Positions 39,624 to 49,233 are shown, counted from the stretch's first letter. The stretch is 64,000 nucleotides of DNA from UBA1161 sp002311745 (GCA_050018415.1 JBEKAB010000012.1:39586-103585), one strand, 5' to 3'. Numbers and translations: made by a program. Notes: a model not told the origin generated them from the sequence alone.

Positions 39624-41525
39624 TCACGACCCATCATACAACCAGATCGAACCACCCAGGATGGCCAGGGGCTGGGCGGAGCGGAATCGGTCGTAAACGG
39701 CGCGCTGCTCGGGGCGCAAATGCTGGCCCCCAAAGGCGGTGGCGCTGATGGCAAAAACAGGCGGCAGGCCGTTGGGGCCGAACTGGTCGGGCGGAGCATC
39801 GCTGCCGGGAAGATTGATGTAATGAATGCCGTAGTAGAGCGGGTCGACGGTGCCGAAATAGCAGAGCCAGAGCTGGCGGTCGGGGTGATGCACTTGCCAA
39901 TCGGCCAGGTCGGGCAGATCCTGGCCCCAGTCGATGTTGGAATCGCCCAGGAGGCGGACGCCGCCGCGATAGCCGCCGGCGGCGACGTTGAAAAAGGGAA
40001 TGTAATTGGGATACGCCCCGTACGTTTCCAACGCCAGGCCGAGGATCAGAATGGAAATGATCCACGCGGCCGGTTGGCCGAAGCGCTTCCATGCATCCGC
40101 GGCGACGACGCCCAGGAAAATGAAAAGAAAGGGATACACGGGAAGGACGTGGCGGATGCCCAGGTCCAGATGCGAACGCATGGCCACGATCATGTAGAGG
40201 GCCGGAGCGATGAGAACGGCGCAGAGAGCCCAGGCGCTGTGGCGATTGAACGATTTAATGGATCGGAAGCCCAGCGCTAGCGCCAACAGGGATGCGATGA
40301 GGGTGGCCAGCGGGGTTTTGAAGGCCATGGCCAGCGGGAAATAGTACCACCAACCGGTGAGGGAAAGCATGCCGCAGAGGAAGGCGCCGCGGGCCAAGCT
40401 GCCGGCGTAGGTGGTGAGAAATCCGCGCAGGAAGGCCTGGGGCAGAACGTGGTGGCGGTCGGCCCATTGCGTGGACTTGACGATGGGGCCGGGATGCCAC
40501 TGGGCGACCCACTGCTCGCGCTGGGATGCGGGGGTGTCCAGAGAGGCATGATGGTCGGCGAGGGATTGGGTGCGGGCGTAGACGAGGATGATGTCGTCCA
40601 GGCTGGATGAGCCGGCTGGTCCGGGGGCGGAATTAAAACGAAATCCGTAGCACAACCAGATGAAGCCGTAGGAGATGATCAGGGCGGCGACGGCGATGGC
40701 GGCGGCGGCAGCGAAGCGCGACGACAGCCGGGCGGCGGTCCATCTCAAAACGGGCCAGGGCGCGGGGATCAGCACGCGGGCCAGCAGAGCCACAGCGAGG
40801 ATGGGGATGGCCAGGACGGCGGAGAATTTGGTGGTCAGGGCAGCGCCCAGGAGCAGTGCTAGGAGCGCGCATCGCGGCAGGGTTGCCCGCTGTCCGGTCA
40901 GCCAAACGCTTGCCATGAAGGCGACAAAGAGCAGCGCGATCGGGACGTCGTTTTTGACCAGGGGGCCGTGAGCGAGGAAGTTGGGGTCCAGGGCGAAGGC
41001 GGCGGCGGCGACAACGGCGGCCACCGGCCCGCGCAAGCGCCAAGCCCACCAAGCAATCAGGGCGCCCAGGAGCGCGGCCAGGACGATCATGCGGGCGCGT
41101 GCGGCGCGGATCAGGGCGTCGGCGTCGTTGCCGGGCGTCTGAAACAGGGCGTGCGTAGCGTACGAGCGCTGGGCGGAAATGGACGTCAACAACTTCGTCC
41201 AGGCGTCGGTCTGTTGGTCGAGTATCAAATCGCGCCGGCGCGTGGCGGCGGCGATGTAGAACTTCCAGAGCGGGGGATTGTCGCTGTCGCAGCGGAAATC
41301 GAGCTGGTGGGTCTGAGTCCAGGCGGCCACCAAGTGCATCGGCTCGTCGTAGGTGGCGCATTTGGGTAGCCAAGCAAACCAGGCGGTGAGGGCGAAGGCG
41401 GTAAGGAGAGCCGCACAGGAGAGTAGTGCGAGAGACGAAGTGGAGGAAGTGGGAATGTTTTCTTTTTCTTTCACTTCGTCTCTCCGTCTCTTCGTCTCTT
41501 CGTCTCTTTGTAACTCCATACTCAC
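39624..41525 (-). CDS. GT39-like membrane glycosyltransferase, array member 5 (GT-e)
   Basis: The 633-residue protein starts at GTG 41525, overlapping the GT-d stop (GTGA); ATG 41519 is an alternative. The tail ELQRDEETKRRRDEVKEKE is translated repeat. The acidic pair is D60-E61 (YDEPMHL). Array motifs HGPLVKNDVPIAL, DSNIDWGQDLPDL and YFGTVDPLYYGIHYI are present, and it ends GGSIWLYDGS. It is more divergent from the others than GT-f is from GT-g. Confidence 0.87.
   Translation of the reverse strand: MSMELQRDEETKRRRDEVKEKENIPTSSTSSLALLSCAALLTAFALTAWFAWLPKCATYDEPMHLVAAWTQTHQLDFRCDSDNPPLWKFYIAAATRRRDLILDQQTDAWTKLLTSISAQRSYATHALFQTPGNDADALIRAARARMIVLAALLGALIAWWAWRLRGPVAAVVAAAAFALDPNFLAHGPLVKNDVPIALLFVAFMASVWLTGQRATLPRCALLALLLGAALTTKFSAVLAIPILAVALLARVLIPAPWPVLRWTAARLSSRFAAAAAIAVAALIISYGFIWLCYGFRFNSAPGPAGSSSLDDIILVYARTQSLADHHASLDTPASQREQWVAQWHPGPIVKSTQWADRHHVLPQAFLRGFLTTYAGSLARGAFLCGMLSLTGWWYYFPLAMAFKTPLATLIASLLALALGFRSIKSFNRHSAWALCAVLIAPALYMIVAMRSHLDLGIRHVLPVYPFLFIFLGVVAADAWKRFGQPAAWIISILILGLALETYGAYPNYIPFFNVAAGGYRGGVRLLGDSNIDWGQDLPDLADWQVHHPDRQLWLCYFGTVDPLYYGIHYINLPGSDAPPDQFGPNGLPPVFAISATAFGGQHLRPEQRAVYDRFRSAQPLAILGGSIWLYDGS
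41431..41510. repeat. GAGACGAAG palindrome at the GT-e/GT-d junction
   Basis: AGAGACGAAGTG on the left is followed by a spacer with TTTTCTTTTTCTTTC, then CACTTCGTCTCTCCGTCTCT and further units. It encodes the first 30 or so residues of GT-e. Confidence 0.85.
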
Positions 41526-43462
41526 CGCCCCTCGTACAGATAAATCGACCCGCCGAGGATGGCGATGGGTTGGCGGCCGCGCAAAAAGAGTTGGTATCGG
41601 CGGTGGATCGCGGAGGGCATCTCCAGGCCTTGCAGGGTGGTGGCGCTGATGGCCACGATTGCCGGGTCATGATCCGACAGGGGCAGGTCCTGGGGCGCCT
41701 GGCTGCCAGGCAGGTTCACATAATGAATCCCGTAATAGCGCGGATCGGCGGTGCCGAAGTAGCAAAGCGCCAACTGCCGGTCGGGATGTAGTTTTTGCCA
41801 ATCGCGCAGGGCGGGCAGGTCCTGGCCCCAGTCGAGGTTGGAGTCGCCCAGCAAGCGCACGCCACCGCGTGCACCGCCGGCGGCCACGTTGAAAAAGGGG
41901 AGAAAATCGGGGTAAGCAAAGAAAGTTTCGACGGCCAGGCCCAATGCGAGGATGGGCACGATCCACGCGGCGGTCCTGGGGACGCGGGCGAAGGCGTCGG
42001 CGGCGGCCACGCCTAAGAAGACGAACAAAAACGGATAAACGGGAAAGATGAGGCGCAGACCCAGGTTGACGTGCGACGACATGGCCATGGCCATGTAGAA
42101 GACCGGAGTGATCACGGCGGCCCAGAAGGGCCACCAATGCGGCGAGGCCGTCGCCCGGCCGAGACGCCGCAGGCGGGATCGGCAGGTCCCAAGCCACGTG
42201 GCCGTCGCTAATGCCAGGGCGATCAGCGTGGCCAGCGGAGTCTTGAAGGCGAAGGCCAGGGGAAAGTAATACCACCAACCGAAGAACCCGAGGCGGCCGC
42301 ATAGGAAACTCGGGCGGTACGCGCTTGAGGCATAGGTGTAAATGAATCCGCGTACAAAGGCCTGGGGAAGCAGGTGGTGGTTGAAAGCGGCCTGAGCGGC
42401 GCGGACGATCAGGTCCGGCTGCCACTGGCTGGCCCACTGCAGAAGCTGCTCGGGGGGAATGTCCCACGTGATCTTGTGGTCGCGAATGGTTTGGGCGTCA
42501 GCGCACCAGGTGAGGGTGTCGTTCAGCGAGAAGTCCTGGCCGCGGGCGACGCGGTATCGAAACCCGTAGCAGGCCCAGGTGATCGGGTAGCTGATGAGGA
42601 TGGCGAAGGCGAAGATCGCAGCGGCGACGGCCAGGCGCCGCCCGAGATTGCGGGCCGTCCATTTCAGCAGAGGCCAGGGCTGCGCGGACAGGGCGCGGGC
42701 CAACAGCATCAGGCCCAGGATCGGAATGGCGAACAATCCGGAAAATTTGGTATTGGTGGCCGCGCCCAGCAAGAGCGCCACGGCGACGGATCGGCCCAGC
42801 GTGGCCCGCTCGCCGGTCAGCCAAACCGCTGCCGCCAGGGCGAAAAAGAGGAGCGTGATCGCCACGTCGTTCTTGATGAGGGGAGAATGGGCCAGGAAAT
42901 TGGGGTCGAGGCAAAACGCGGCGGCGGCGGCGACGCCGGCCCGCGGGCCGCGCAGACGCCAGGCCCACCAGGCGACAAGAGCGCCCAGGAGCACGCCCAG
43001 TACGAGCATGCGGGCGCGGCCGGCGCGGATCAGGGCATCGGCGTCATTGCCGGGCGTCAGATACATCGCCTGCTTGATGAAGGCCCACTGCAGGGACGGG
43101 CCGGAGAGCATCCCCGTCCATGAATCGCCGCTGCGGTCGAGTTTCAGGTCGCGGTCACGTGTGCCCAGGGCGAGGTAATACTTCCAGAGGGCCATGCTCT
43201 CGGGGTCGCAGCGGAAATCGCCGTCATGGGTCTGCAGCCATGCCGATACCAGGTGGCCGGGTTCGTCGACGGTGGCGCATTTGAGGAGCCAAGCATGCCA
43301 GGAGGTGAGGGCGAAGAGGGTAAGCAGTGCCGCACAGCAGAGCAGTGCGAGAGACGTAGAGACGGAGAGACGAAGAGACGAGGTGGAGGAAGTGGGAATG
43401 TTTTCCTTTTCTTTCACTTCGTTTCTCCGTCTCTTCGTCTCTTCGTCTCTTTTTGCATTCAC
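41522..43462 (-). CDS. GT39-like membrane glycosyltransferase, array member 4 (GT-d)
   Basis: The 646-residue protein starts at GTG 43462, overlapping the GT-c stop (GTGA). Residues 4-20 (KRDEETKRRRNEVKEKE) are translated repeat. The acidic pair is D66-E67, but the motif reads VDEPGHL instead of YDEPxHL. HSPLIKNDVAITLLF and DSNLDWGQDLPAL follow. It ends YLYEGR. The altered loop and an acidic FRCDPESMALWKYY segment suggest a different acceptor or donor from its neighbours. Confidence 0.87.
   Translation of the reverse strand: MNAKRDEETKRRRNEVKEKENIPTSSTSSLRLSVSTSLALLCCAALLTLFALTSWHAWLLKCATVDEPGHLVSAWLQTHDGDFRCDPESMALWKYYLALGTRDRDLKLDRSGDSWTGMLSGPSLQWAFIKQAMYLTPGNDADALIRAGRARMLVLGVLLGALVAWWAWRLRGPRAGVAAAAAFCLDPNFLAHSPLIKNDVAITLLFFALAAAVWLTGERATLGRSVAVALLLGAATNTKFSGLFAIPILGLMLLARALSAQPWPLLKWTARNLGRRLAVAAAIFAFAILISYPITWACYGFRYRVARGQDFSLNDTLTWCADAQTIRDHKITWDIPPEQLLQWASQWQPDLIVRAAQAAFNHHLLPQAFVRGFIYTYASSAYRPSFLCGRLGFFGWWYYFPLAFAFKTPLATLIALALATATWLGTCRSRLRRLGRATASPHWWPFWAAVITPVFYMAMAMSSHVNLGLRLIFPVYPFLFVFLGVAAADAFARVPRTAAWIVPILALGLAVETFFAYPDFLPFFNVAAGGARGGVRLLGDSNLDWGQDLPALRDWQKLHPDRQLALCYFGTADPRYYGIHYVNLPGSQAPQDLPLSDHDPAIVAISATTLQGLEMPSAIHRRYQLFLRGRQPIAILGGSIYLYEGR
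43350..43454. repeat. GAGACGAAG palindrome at the GT-d/GT-c junction
   Basis: Left arm AGAGACGTAGAGACGGAGAG, spacer, right arm CACTTCGTTTCTCCGTCTCT with TTCGTCTCTTCGTCTCT. Its central spacer matches that of the GT-e/GT-d junction closely, so these two junctions probably share a recent origin. Confidence 0.85.
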
Positions 43463-45372
43463 TTCCCCTCGTACAGATAAATCGACCCGCCGAGGATGGC
43501 GATGGGGGTTTGGCGGACGAAAGTCTCATAGGTGGCGCGGAGCTGGGCGGGATAGTATTCGCCCTGCAAGGCGGTGACGCTGAAGGCCAGGACGCGGGGC
43601 CGACCGCTCATGGGGAGCTGGTCGGGCGGAGCGAAGCCGCCGGGCAGGCACACGTAATGGATGCCGTAGTAGCGCGGATCGGGTGCGCCGAAATAGCACA
43701 GGTAGAGTTGCTTGTCGGGATGGCGGCGCTGCCAGTCGGCCAGGGCGGGCAGATCCTGTCCCCAGTCGATGTTGGAATCGCCCAGGATTTTGGCGCCGCC
43801 GCGATAGCCGCCGGCGGCCACGTTGAAAAAGGGGAGGAAGTCCGGATAAGCGCTGTAGGTCTCGACGCTCAGGCCAAGCACCAGGATCGCGATGATCCAC
43901 AAGGCGGGCTTGCCCCAGCGCCGCCAAGCATCGGCGGCAACGACGCCGAGGAAGATGAACAGAAACGGATAGACGACCAGGACGTGGCGAATGCCCACGT
44001 TCTGGTGCGAGCGCAACGCCATGAGCATGTACAGCGCCGGCGCAAGCACGGCGGCGATGATCGGCCAGGATTGCATCGGCGTGCGGCCCCCGTGGCGGCG
44101 AAACGCCAATCCCGCCCACAGCGCCAGGGCCAAGGCGATCAGCGTCGCCAGGGGAGTTTTGACGGCCATGGCCAGTGGGAAGTAGTACCACCAGCCGGTG
44201 AGCCTGACCTGTCCGCAGAGAAATGCGCGGCGGCAGATCATCGTCCCATAGGTGTAGAGCAAGCCGCGCAACCAGGCTTGGGGAAGAAGATGGTGCGCCG
44301 CGGCCCACAGCGTGAAACGCACGATCGGGGGGGTGGGCGTTTCGCCGGCCCACTGCCGCATTTGCGATTCGGTCGCGTCCACCGGAGCGCCATGATCGAG
44401 CTGGCCCTGGGCGACGATGCAGATCTGGGCAACGTCATCGAGGTCGGCGGGTTGGCCCGCGGCGGTATTGAAGCGAAAACCGTAACAGGCCCAGATCGCG
44501 ACGTAAGAGACAACGACGGCGGCGGCGAAGATGGCCGCGGAGGCGGCCAGGCGCTGCGCCGTGGTGCGGGCAGTCCAGCCGAGCACGGGCCAGGCCGCCG
44601 GCAGCAGAGCTCGCGCCAGCAGGGCCAGGGCCAAAATGGGAATCGCCAGGACACCGGAGAACTTGGTCGCCAGCGCCGCGCCGACGATCAGGGCGATGGC
44701 GGCGCAGCGCAGGAGCGTGGCGCGCTCGCCGCTGAGCCACACGGCCGCCATCAGCGCCAAGAACAACAGGCAGATGATCACGTCATTCTTGATCAGGGGA
44801 GCATGGGCCAGGAAATTGGGATCAAAACAGAAGGCGGCGGCGGCGACGACGGCGGCGACGGGGCCGCGCCAACGCCAGGCCCACCAGGCGGTCAGGGCCC
44901 CCACCAGCACGCCCAGGAGCAGCATTCGGTCGCGGGCGGAGCGGATGAGGGCGTCGGCGTCGTTGCCGGGAGTCTGGTAAAGGGCGTTGGTGACGTACCA
45001 CTGCTGGGCATCGATGACGTGCAACATGGCGATCCACTGGCCGCTCTGGCGGTCGAGTTGCAGATCGCCGCGGCGCGTGCCGAGGGCGAGGTAATACTTC
45101 CACAGGGGCGGGTCCTCGGGGTTGCAGCGAAAGTCCGCGTCGTGCGTTTGAAGCCAGGCGCCGACCAGATGCAGCGGCTCGTCGTAGGTGGCGCATTTGT
45201 GGAGCCAGGCATGCCAGGAGGTGGTGGCGAAGGCGAGCAGGAGCGCGATGCAGACGAGGAAAGCTAGAGACGAAGAGACGGAGAGACGAAGAGACGAAGT
45301 GGAGGAAGACGGAAGTGTGTGCGCATTTTTCACTTCGTCTCTACGTTTCTTCGTCTCTTCGTCTCTTTGCAT
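43459..45372 (-). CDS. GT39-like membrane glycosyltransferase, array member 3 (GT-c)
   Basis: The 637-residue protein starts at ATG 45372, one base after the GT-b stop. Its first 17 residues include QRDEETKKRRDEVK from the repeat. The acidic pair is D64-E65 (YDEPLHL). HAPLIKNDVIICLLF, DSNIDWGQDLPAL and YFGAPDPRYYGIHYV match the array. It ends SIYLYEGK. The outer loop with ICIVAQGQLDHGAPVDATES differs from other members, the region where acceptor choice would be expected. Confidence 0.87.
   Translation of the reverse strand: MQRDEETKKRRDEVKNAHTLPSSSTSSLRLSVSSSLAFLVCIALLLAFATTSWHAWLHKCATYDEPLHLVGAWLQTHDADFRCNPEDPPLWKYYLALGTRRGDLQLDRQSGQWIAMLHVIDAQQWYVTNALYQTPGNDADALIRSARDRMLLLGVLVGALTAWWAWRWRGPVAAVVAAAAFCFDPNFLAHAPLIKNDVIICLLFLALMAAVWLSGERATLLRCAAIALIVGAALATKFSGVLAIPILALALLARALLPAAWPVLGWTARTTAQRLAASAAIFAAAVVVSYVAIWACYGFRFNTAAGQPADLDDVAQICIVAQGQLDHGAPVDATESQMRQWAGETPTPPIVRFTLWAAAHHLLPQAWLRGLLYTYGTMICRRAFLCGQVRLTGWWYYFPLAMAVKTPLATLIALALALWAGLAFRRHGGRTPMQSWPIIAAVLAPALYMLMALRSHQNVGIRHVLVVYPFLFIFLGVVAADAWRRWGKPALWIIAILVLGLSVETYSAYPDFLPFFNVAAGGYRGGAKILGDSNIDWGQDLPALADWQRRHPDKQLYLCYFGAPDPRYYGIHYVCLPGGFAPPDQLPMSGRPRVLAFSVTALQGEYYPAQLRATYETFVRQTPIAILGGSIYLYEGK
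45266..45368. repeat. GAGACGAAG palindrome at the GT-c/GT-b junction
   Basis: Left arm AGAGACGAAGAGACGGAGAG with AAGTG, spacer, right arm CACTTCGTCTCTACGTTTCT plus CGTCTCTTCGTCTCT. It lies inside the 5' end of GT-c. Confidence 0.85.
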
Positions 45373-45373
45373 A

Positions 45374-47290
45374 TCACCTCACCTCATACAAATAAATCGA
45401 CCCGCCCAGGACGGCGATGAGTTGTTGGCCGTGCAAGAGCAATTGGTATCGGCGATGCATCGCGGAATTCATGTGCAGACCCTGCAAGAAGGTGGCGCTG
45501 ATGGCCAGGACGGCCGGAGGATGAATGAAAACGGGCAGGTCATTCGGGGCCTGGCTGAATGGCAGGTTCTGGTAACGGATGCCGTAATAGCGCGGATCGA
45601 CGGAGCCGAAGTAGCAAAGCGCCAACTGCCGGTCGGGATGTAGTTTTTGCCAGTCGCGCAGGGAGGGGAGGTCCTGGCCCCAGTCGAGGTTGGAATCGCT
45701 GAGCAGGCCCAGGCCGCCGCGGGCGCCGCCAGCGGCGACGTTGAAGAAGGGAAGAAAGTCGGGGTAGGCGCAATAGGTTTCGACGGCCAGGCCGAGGAGA
45801 AAAGCGGCGATGACGGCGGCGGTGGATTTAGGCCAGCGGGCAGCGGCGGCCGCGGCAACGACGCCCATCCAAATGAACAGGAATGGATAGACGGGCAGAA
45901 TGTGGCGAAGGCCCAGGTTCACATTGGAGCGTAAGGCCATAAACAGGTACAGCGCCGGAGGCACGCCCGCGGCGATCACGGTCCAGGGACGATGCCACAG
46001 GGCGGCGAAGCGGCCGCGGAGCTTGGCCAACCATACGCACAGAGCCAGCGCCAAGCCAATCAGCGTGGCCAGCGGGGTTTTGAAGGCCATGGCCAGGGGA
46101 AAGTAATACCACCATCCGCTGAGGCTGAGTTGTCCGCACAGAAAAGTCCCGCGGTACATCGTGCTGCCATAGGTGTAGAGGAGCCCCACAAGCCATGCGT
46201 TGGGCAGGAGGTGATGCTGGTTGATCCAGAGGACCGAGCGGACAAAGCGGTCGGGACGCCATTGGGCGGCCCACTGCTCGAGCTGATACACGGTGAGATC
46301 CCAGGAGGGTTGGTGGTCGCGAATGGCTTGGTATCTGGCGGTGATTTGCAGGACATCGTGAAAATCGGAGACGGTGTTGGGGGCATTGCCCATGCGGAAA
46401 CGAAAATCGTAACAGGCCCAGATGAGGGCGTAGGAGAGTGCCAGGGCGGCCAGGGCGATGGCACAGGCGGCGAGCAGGCGGTGGAGGCGCGTGCGCGCGG
46501 TCCATGCCAGGACGGACCAAGGGTCGGGCAGGACGACGCGGCCCAGCAGCAGCAGAGCGAGGATGGGAATGCCCAGGAGTCCGGAGAACTTGGTGGTTAG
46601 GCCGGCGCCCAGGAGCAAGCCGACGGCGGCGCAGCGGAAGAGAGTGGCGCGGCGGCCGACCAGCCACAGGGCGGCGGTCAGACCAAGCAAGGCCAGGGCG
46701 ATGGGGACATCGTTTTTGACCAGGGGAGCGTTGGCCAGGAAATTGGGATCGAGACAAAAGGCGGCGGTGGCAACGACGGCCGCCAGGGGGCCGGCCAGGC
46801 GCCAGGCCCACCAAGCGATCACCGCGGCGAATAACGCCCCCAGCAGGACCATGTGGGCCCGTGCGGCGTTCAGGACGGCGTCGGCGTCGGTGCCCGGGGT
46901 TTGATACAGGGTGTACCTAGCGAAGGGATCGTGCCTGGCCACGTTTTGCAGCATGGCGGACCAGCCGGGGCTGCTGTGATCGATCTTCAAGCGGTCGCGC
47001 GACAAACCGGCGATGGCGTAATACTTCCACAGGGGTGGATCTTCCGGGTTGCAGCGGAAATCGGCATCGTGGATTTGGATCCATGCGGCGACCAAATGCA
47101 TCGGCTCATCGTAGGTGGCGCATTTGTGTCGCCAGGCCAACCAGGAGGTGAGGGCGAAGGCGGTGAGTAGCGCCGCGCAGCAGAGCAAGGCTAGAGACGA
47201 AGCGACGGAGAGACGAAAAGACGAAGTGGAGGAAGGCGGAGCGTCTGTCACTTCGTCTCTTGCTCTCTTCGTCTCTTCGTCTCTTTGCAT
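45374..47290 (-). CDS. GT39-like membrane glycosyltransferase, array member 2 (GT-b)
   Basis: The 638-residue protein starts at ATG 47290, one base after the GT-a stop. Repeat-encoded residues 2-14 read QRDEETKRARDEV. The acidic pair is D61-E62 (YDEPMHL). NAPLVKNDVPIALALLG and DSNLDWGQDLPSL follow, and it ends YLYEVR like GT-a. It and GT-a form a closely related pair (for example both have LSRDRLKIDHSS). Confidence 0.87.
   Translation of the reverse strand: MQRDEETKRARDEVTDAPPSSTSSFRLSVASSLALLCCAALLTAFALTSWLAWRHKCATYDEPMHLVAAWIQIHDADFRCNPEDPPLWKYYAIAGLSRDRLKIDHSSPGWSAMLQNVARHDPFARYTLYQTPGTDADAVLNAARAHMVLLGALFAAVIAWWAWRLAGPLAAVVATAAFCLDPNFLANAPLVKNDVPIALALLGLTAALWLVGRRATLFRCAAVGLLLGAGLTTKFSGLLGIPILALLLLGRVVLPDPWSVLAWTARTRLHRLLAACAIALAALALSYALIWACYDFRFRMGNAPNTVSDFHDVLQITARYQAIRDHQPSWDLTVYQLEQWAAQWRPDRFVRSVLWINQHHLLPNAWLVGLLYTYGSTMYRGTFLCGQLSLSGWWYYFPLAMAFKTPLATLIGLALALCVWLAKLRGRFAALWHRPWTVIAAGVPPALYLFMALRSNVNLGLRHILPVYPFLFIWMGVVAAAAAARWPKSTAAVIAAFLLGLAVETYCAYPDFLPFFNVAAGGARGGLGLLSDSNLDWGQDLPSLRDWQKLHPDRQLALCYFGSVDPRYYGIRYQNLPFSQAPNDLPVFIHPPAVLAISATFLQGLHMNSAMHRRYQLLLHGQQLIAVLGGSIYLYEVR
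47193..47286. repeat. GAGACGAAG palindrome at the GT-b/GT-a junction
   Basis: Left arm AGAGACGAAGCGACGGAGAG, spacer GGAGGAAGGCGGAGCGTCTG, right arm CACTTCGTCTCTTGCTCTCT. It lies inside the 5' end of GT-b. Confidence 0.85.
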
Positions 47291-47291
47291 A

Positions 47292-49190
47292 TCACCTCAC
47301 CTCGTACAGATAAATCGATCCGCCCAGGACGGCGATGGGTTGTTGGCCGTGCAAGAGCAGTTGGTATCGGCGATGCATCTCGGAATTCATGCTCAGGCCC
47401 TGCAAGGCGGTGGCGCTGATGGCCAGGACGGCCGGGGGATGAATCGAGACGGGCAGGTCATCCGGGGCCAGGCTGGCCGGCAGGTTCTGGTAACGAATCC
47501 TGTAATAGCGCGGATCGACGGAGCCGAAATAGCACAAGAGCAGTCGGCGGTCGGGATGCTGCTGTTGCCAGTCGCGGAGGGCGGGGAGGTCCTGGCCCCA
47601 GTCGAGGTTGGACTCGGTGAGGAGTCGCAGGCCACCGCGGGCGCCACCGGCGGCGACGTTGAAGAAGGGAAGAAAGTCGGGGTAGGCGCAATAGGTTTCG
47701 ACGGCCAGGCCGAGGATGAAAGCGGCGACGGCGGCAGCGGCGGGTTTAGGCCAGCGTGCGGCCGCGGCCGCGGCAATGACGCCTAAAAAGACGAACAGGA
47801 ACGGATAGACGGGAAGAATGTTGCGCAGGCCGAGGCTGAATCCGGAGGACATCGCCGTGGCCATGTAAAACGCCGCGGGGACGACGGCGATCCAGCGAAG
47901 CCACCAAAGGGAGGAGGCGGAGGCTCGCGGGACGGGGTTGGGCGGTCGCAAGCCCAAGAGCCAGGCGAGCAGCGCCGCCGCCAGAGCGATGAGCGTGGCC
48001 AGGGGGGTTTTGAAGGCCATGGCCAGGGGAAAGTAATACCACCACCCGGTGAGGCTGAGCTGTCCGCACAGAAATGATCCGCGGTACATGGTGCTGCCAT
48101 AGGTGAAGAGGAAGCCAACGAGCCAAGCGTGGGGCAGGAGTTGATGCTCGTTGGTCCAAAGTACGGCGCGGACCAAGGGGTTGGGGCGCCACTGGGCAGC
48201 CCACTGCTCGATCTGATCGACGGGGACATCCCAGGAGGGGTGGTGATCGCGAATAGCTTGGTATTTGGCGATGGTTTGCAGGGCATCCTGGAGATCGGAG
48301 ACGGTGTTGGGAGCGTTTCCCATGCGGAAACGAAAATCGTAACAGGCCCAGATGAAGGCGTAGGAGAGTGCCAGGGCGAACAGGGCGATGGCGGCGGCGG
48401 CGAGGAGGCGGTGGAGGCGCGTGCGCGCGGTCCATGCCAGGACGGGCCATGGGTCGGGAAGGACGACGCGGCCTAATAGAGCCAGAGCGAGGATGGGAAT
48501 GCCCAGGACGCCGGAGAGCTTGGTGGTCATAGCGGCTCCCAGGAGCAAGCCGACGGCGGCGCAGCGGAAGAAGGTGGCGCGGCAGCCGATCAGCCACAGG
48601 GCGGCGGTCAGACCAAACAAGGCCAGGGCGATGGGGACATCGTTTTTGACCAGGGGAGCGTTGGCCAGGAAATTGGGGTCGAGACAAAAGGCGGCGGTGG
48701 CAACGACGGCGGCGAGCGGGCCGGCCAGGCGCCAGGCCCACCAAGCGATCACCGCGGCGAACAATGCCCCCAGCAGGACCATGCGGGCCCGTGCGGCATT
48801 CAGGACGGCGTCGGCGTTTGTGCCCGGGGTCTGATAGAGGGTGTACGTGGCGAAGGGATCGTGCACTTCCAGCTTTTGCACCATGTCGGACCAGCCGGCG
48901 CTGCTGTGATCGATCTTCAAGCGGTCGCGTGACAAGCCGGCAATGGCGCAATACTTCCACAGGACCATGTTCTCCGGATCGCAACGGAAGTCGCCGTCGT
49001 ACGTTTGAATCCAGGCGGAAACGAGGTGACAGGGCTCATCGTAGGTGGCGGATTTGTGGAGCCAGGCGTGGACGGCGGTGAAGGAGAAGGCGGTAAGGAG
49101 AGCCGCACAGCAGAGCAATGCTAGAGACGAAGAGACGGAGAAACGAAGAGACGAAGTGGAGGAGGAAATGGGTGCCGATTTTTCTGTCAC
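47292..49190 (-). CDS. GT39-like membrane glycosyltransferase, array member 1 (GT-a)
   Basis: The 632-residue protein starts at GTG 49190 (MTEKSAPISSSTSSLRFSVS), very like the GT-f start. The acidic pair is D51-E52 (YDEPCHL). It carries TPGTNADAVLNAARARM, NAPLVKNDVPIALALFG and ESNLDWGQDLPAL, and ends YLYEVR. It is the first array gene in the direction of transcription, 43 bases after the FtsX-type permease stop, so the ABC pair and the array may share a transcript. Confidence 0.87.
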   Translation of the reverse strand: MTEKSAPISSSTSSLRFSVSSSLALLCCAALLTAFSFTAVHAWLHKSATYDEPCHLVSAWIQTYDGDFRCDPENMVLWKYCAIAGLSRDRLKIDHSSAGWSDMVQKLEVHDPFATYTLYQTPGTNADAVLNAARARMVLLGALFAAVIAWWAWRLAGPLAAVVATAAFCLDPNFLANAPLVKNDVPIALALFGLTAALWLIGCRATFFRCAAVGLLLGAAMTTKLSGVLGIPILALALLGRVVLPDPWPVLAWTARTRLHRLLAAAAIALFALALSYAFIWACYDFRFRMGNAPNTVSDLQDALQTIAKYQAIRDHHPSWDVPVDQIEQWAAQWRPNPLVRAVLWTNEHQLLPHAWLVGFLFTYGSTMYRGSFLCGQLSLTGWWYYFPLAMAFKTPLATLIALAAALLAWLLGLRPPNPVPRASASSLWWLRWIAVVPAAFYMATAMSSGFSLGLRNILPVYPFLFVFLGVIAAAAAARWPKPAAAAVAAFILGLAVETYCAYPDFLPFFNVAAGGARGGLRLLTESNLDWGQDLPALRDWQQQHPDRRLLLCYFGSVDPRYYRIRYQNLPASLAPDDLPVSIHPPAVLAISATALQGLSMNSEMHRRYQLLLHGQQPIAVLGGSIYLYEVR

Positions 49191-49224
49191 TTCGTCTCTT
49201 TGTCTCTACGTCTCTACGTCTCTT
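49123..49224. repeat. GAGACGAAG palindrome between GT-a and the permease gene
   Basis: Left arm AGAGACGAAGAGACGGAGAA plus ACGAAGTG, spacer, right arm CACTTCGTCTCTTTGTCTCT plus ACGTCTCTACGTCTCT. It covers the GT-a 5' end and reaches to within ten bases of the permease stop. Confidence 0.85.
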
Positions 49225-49233
49225 CTGCCAACC

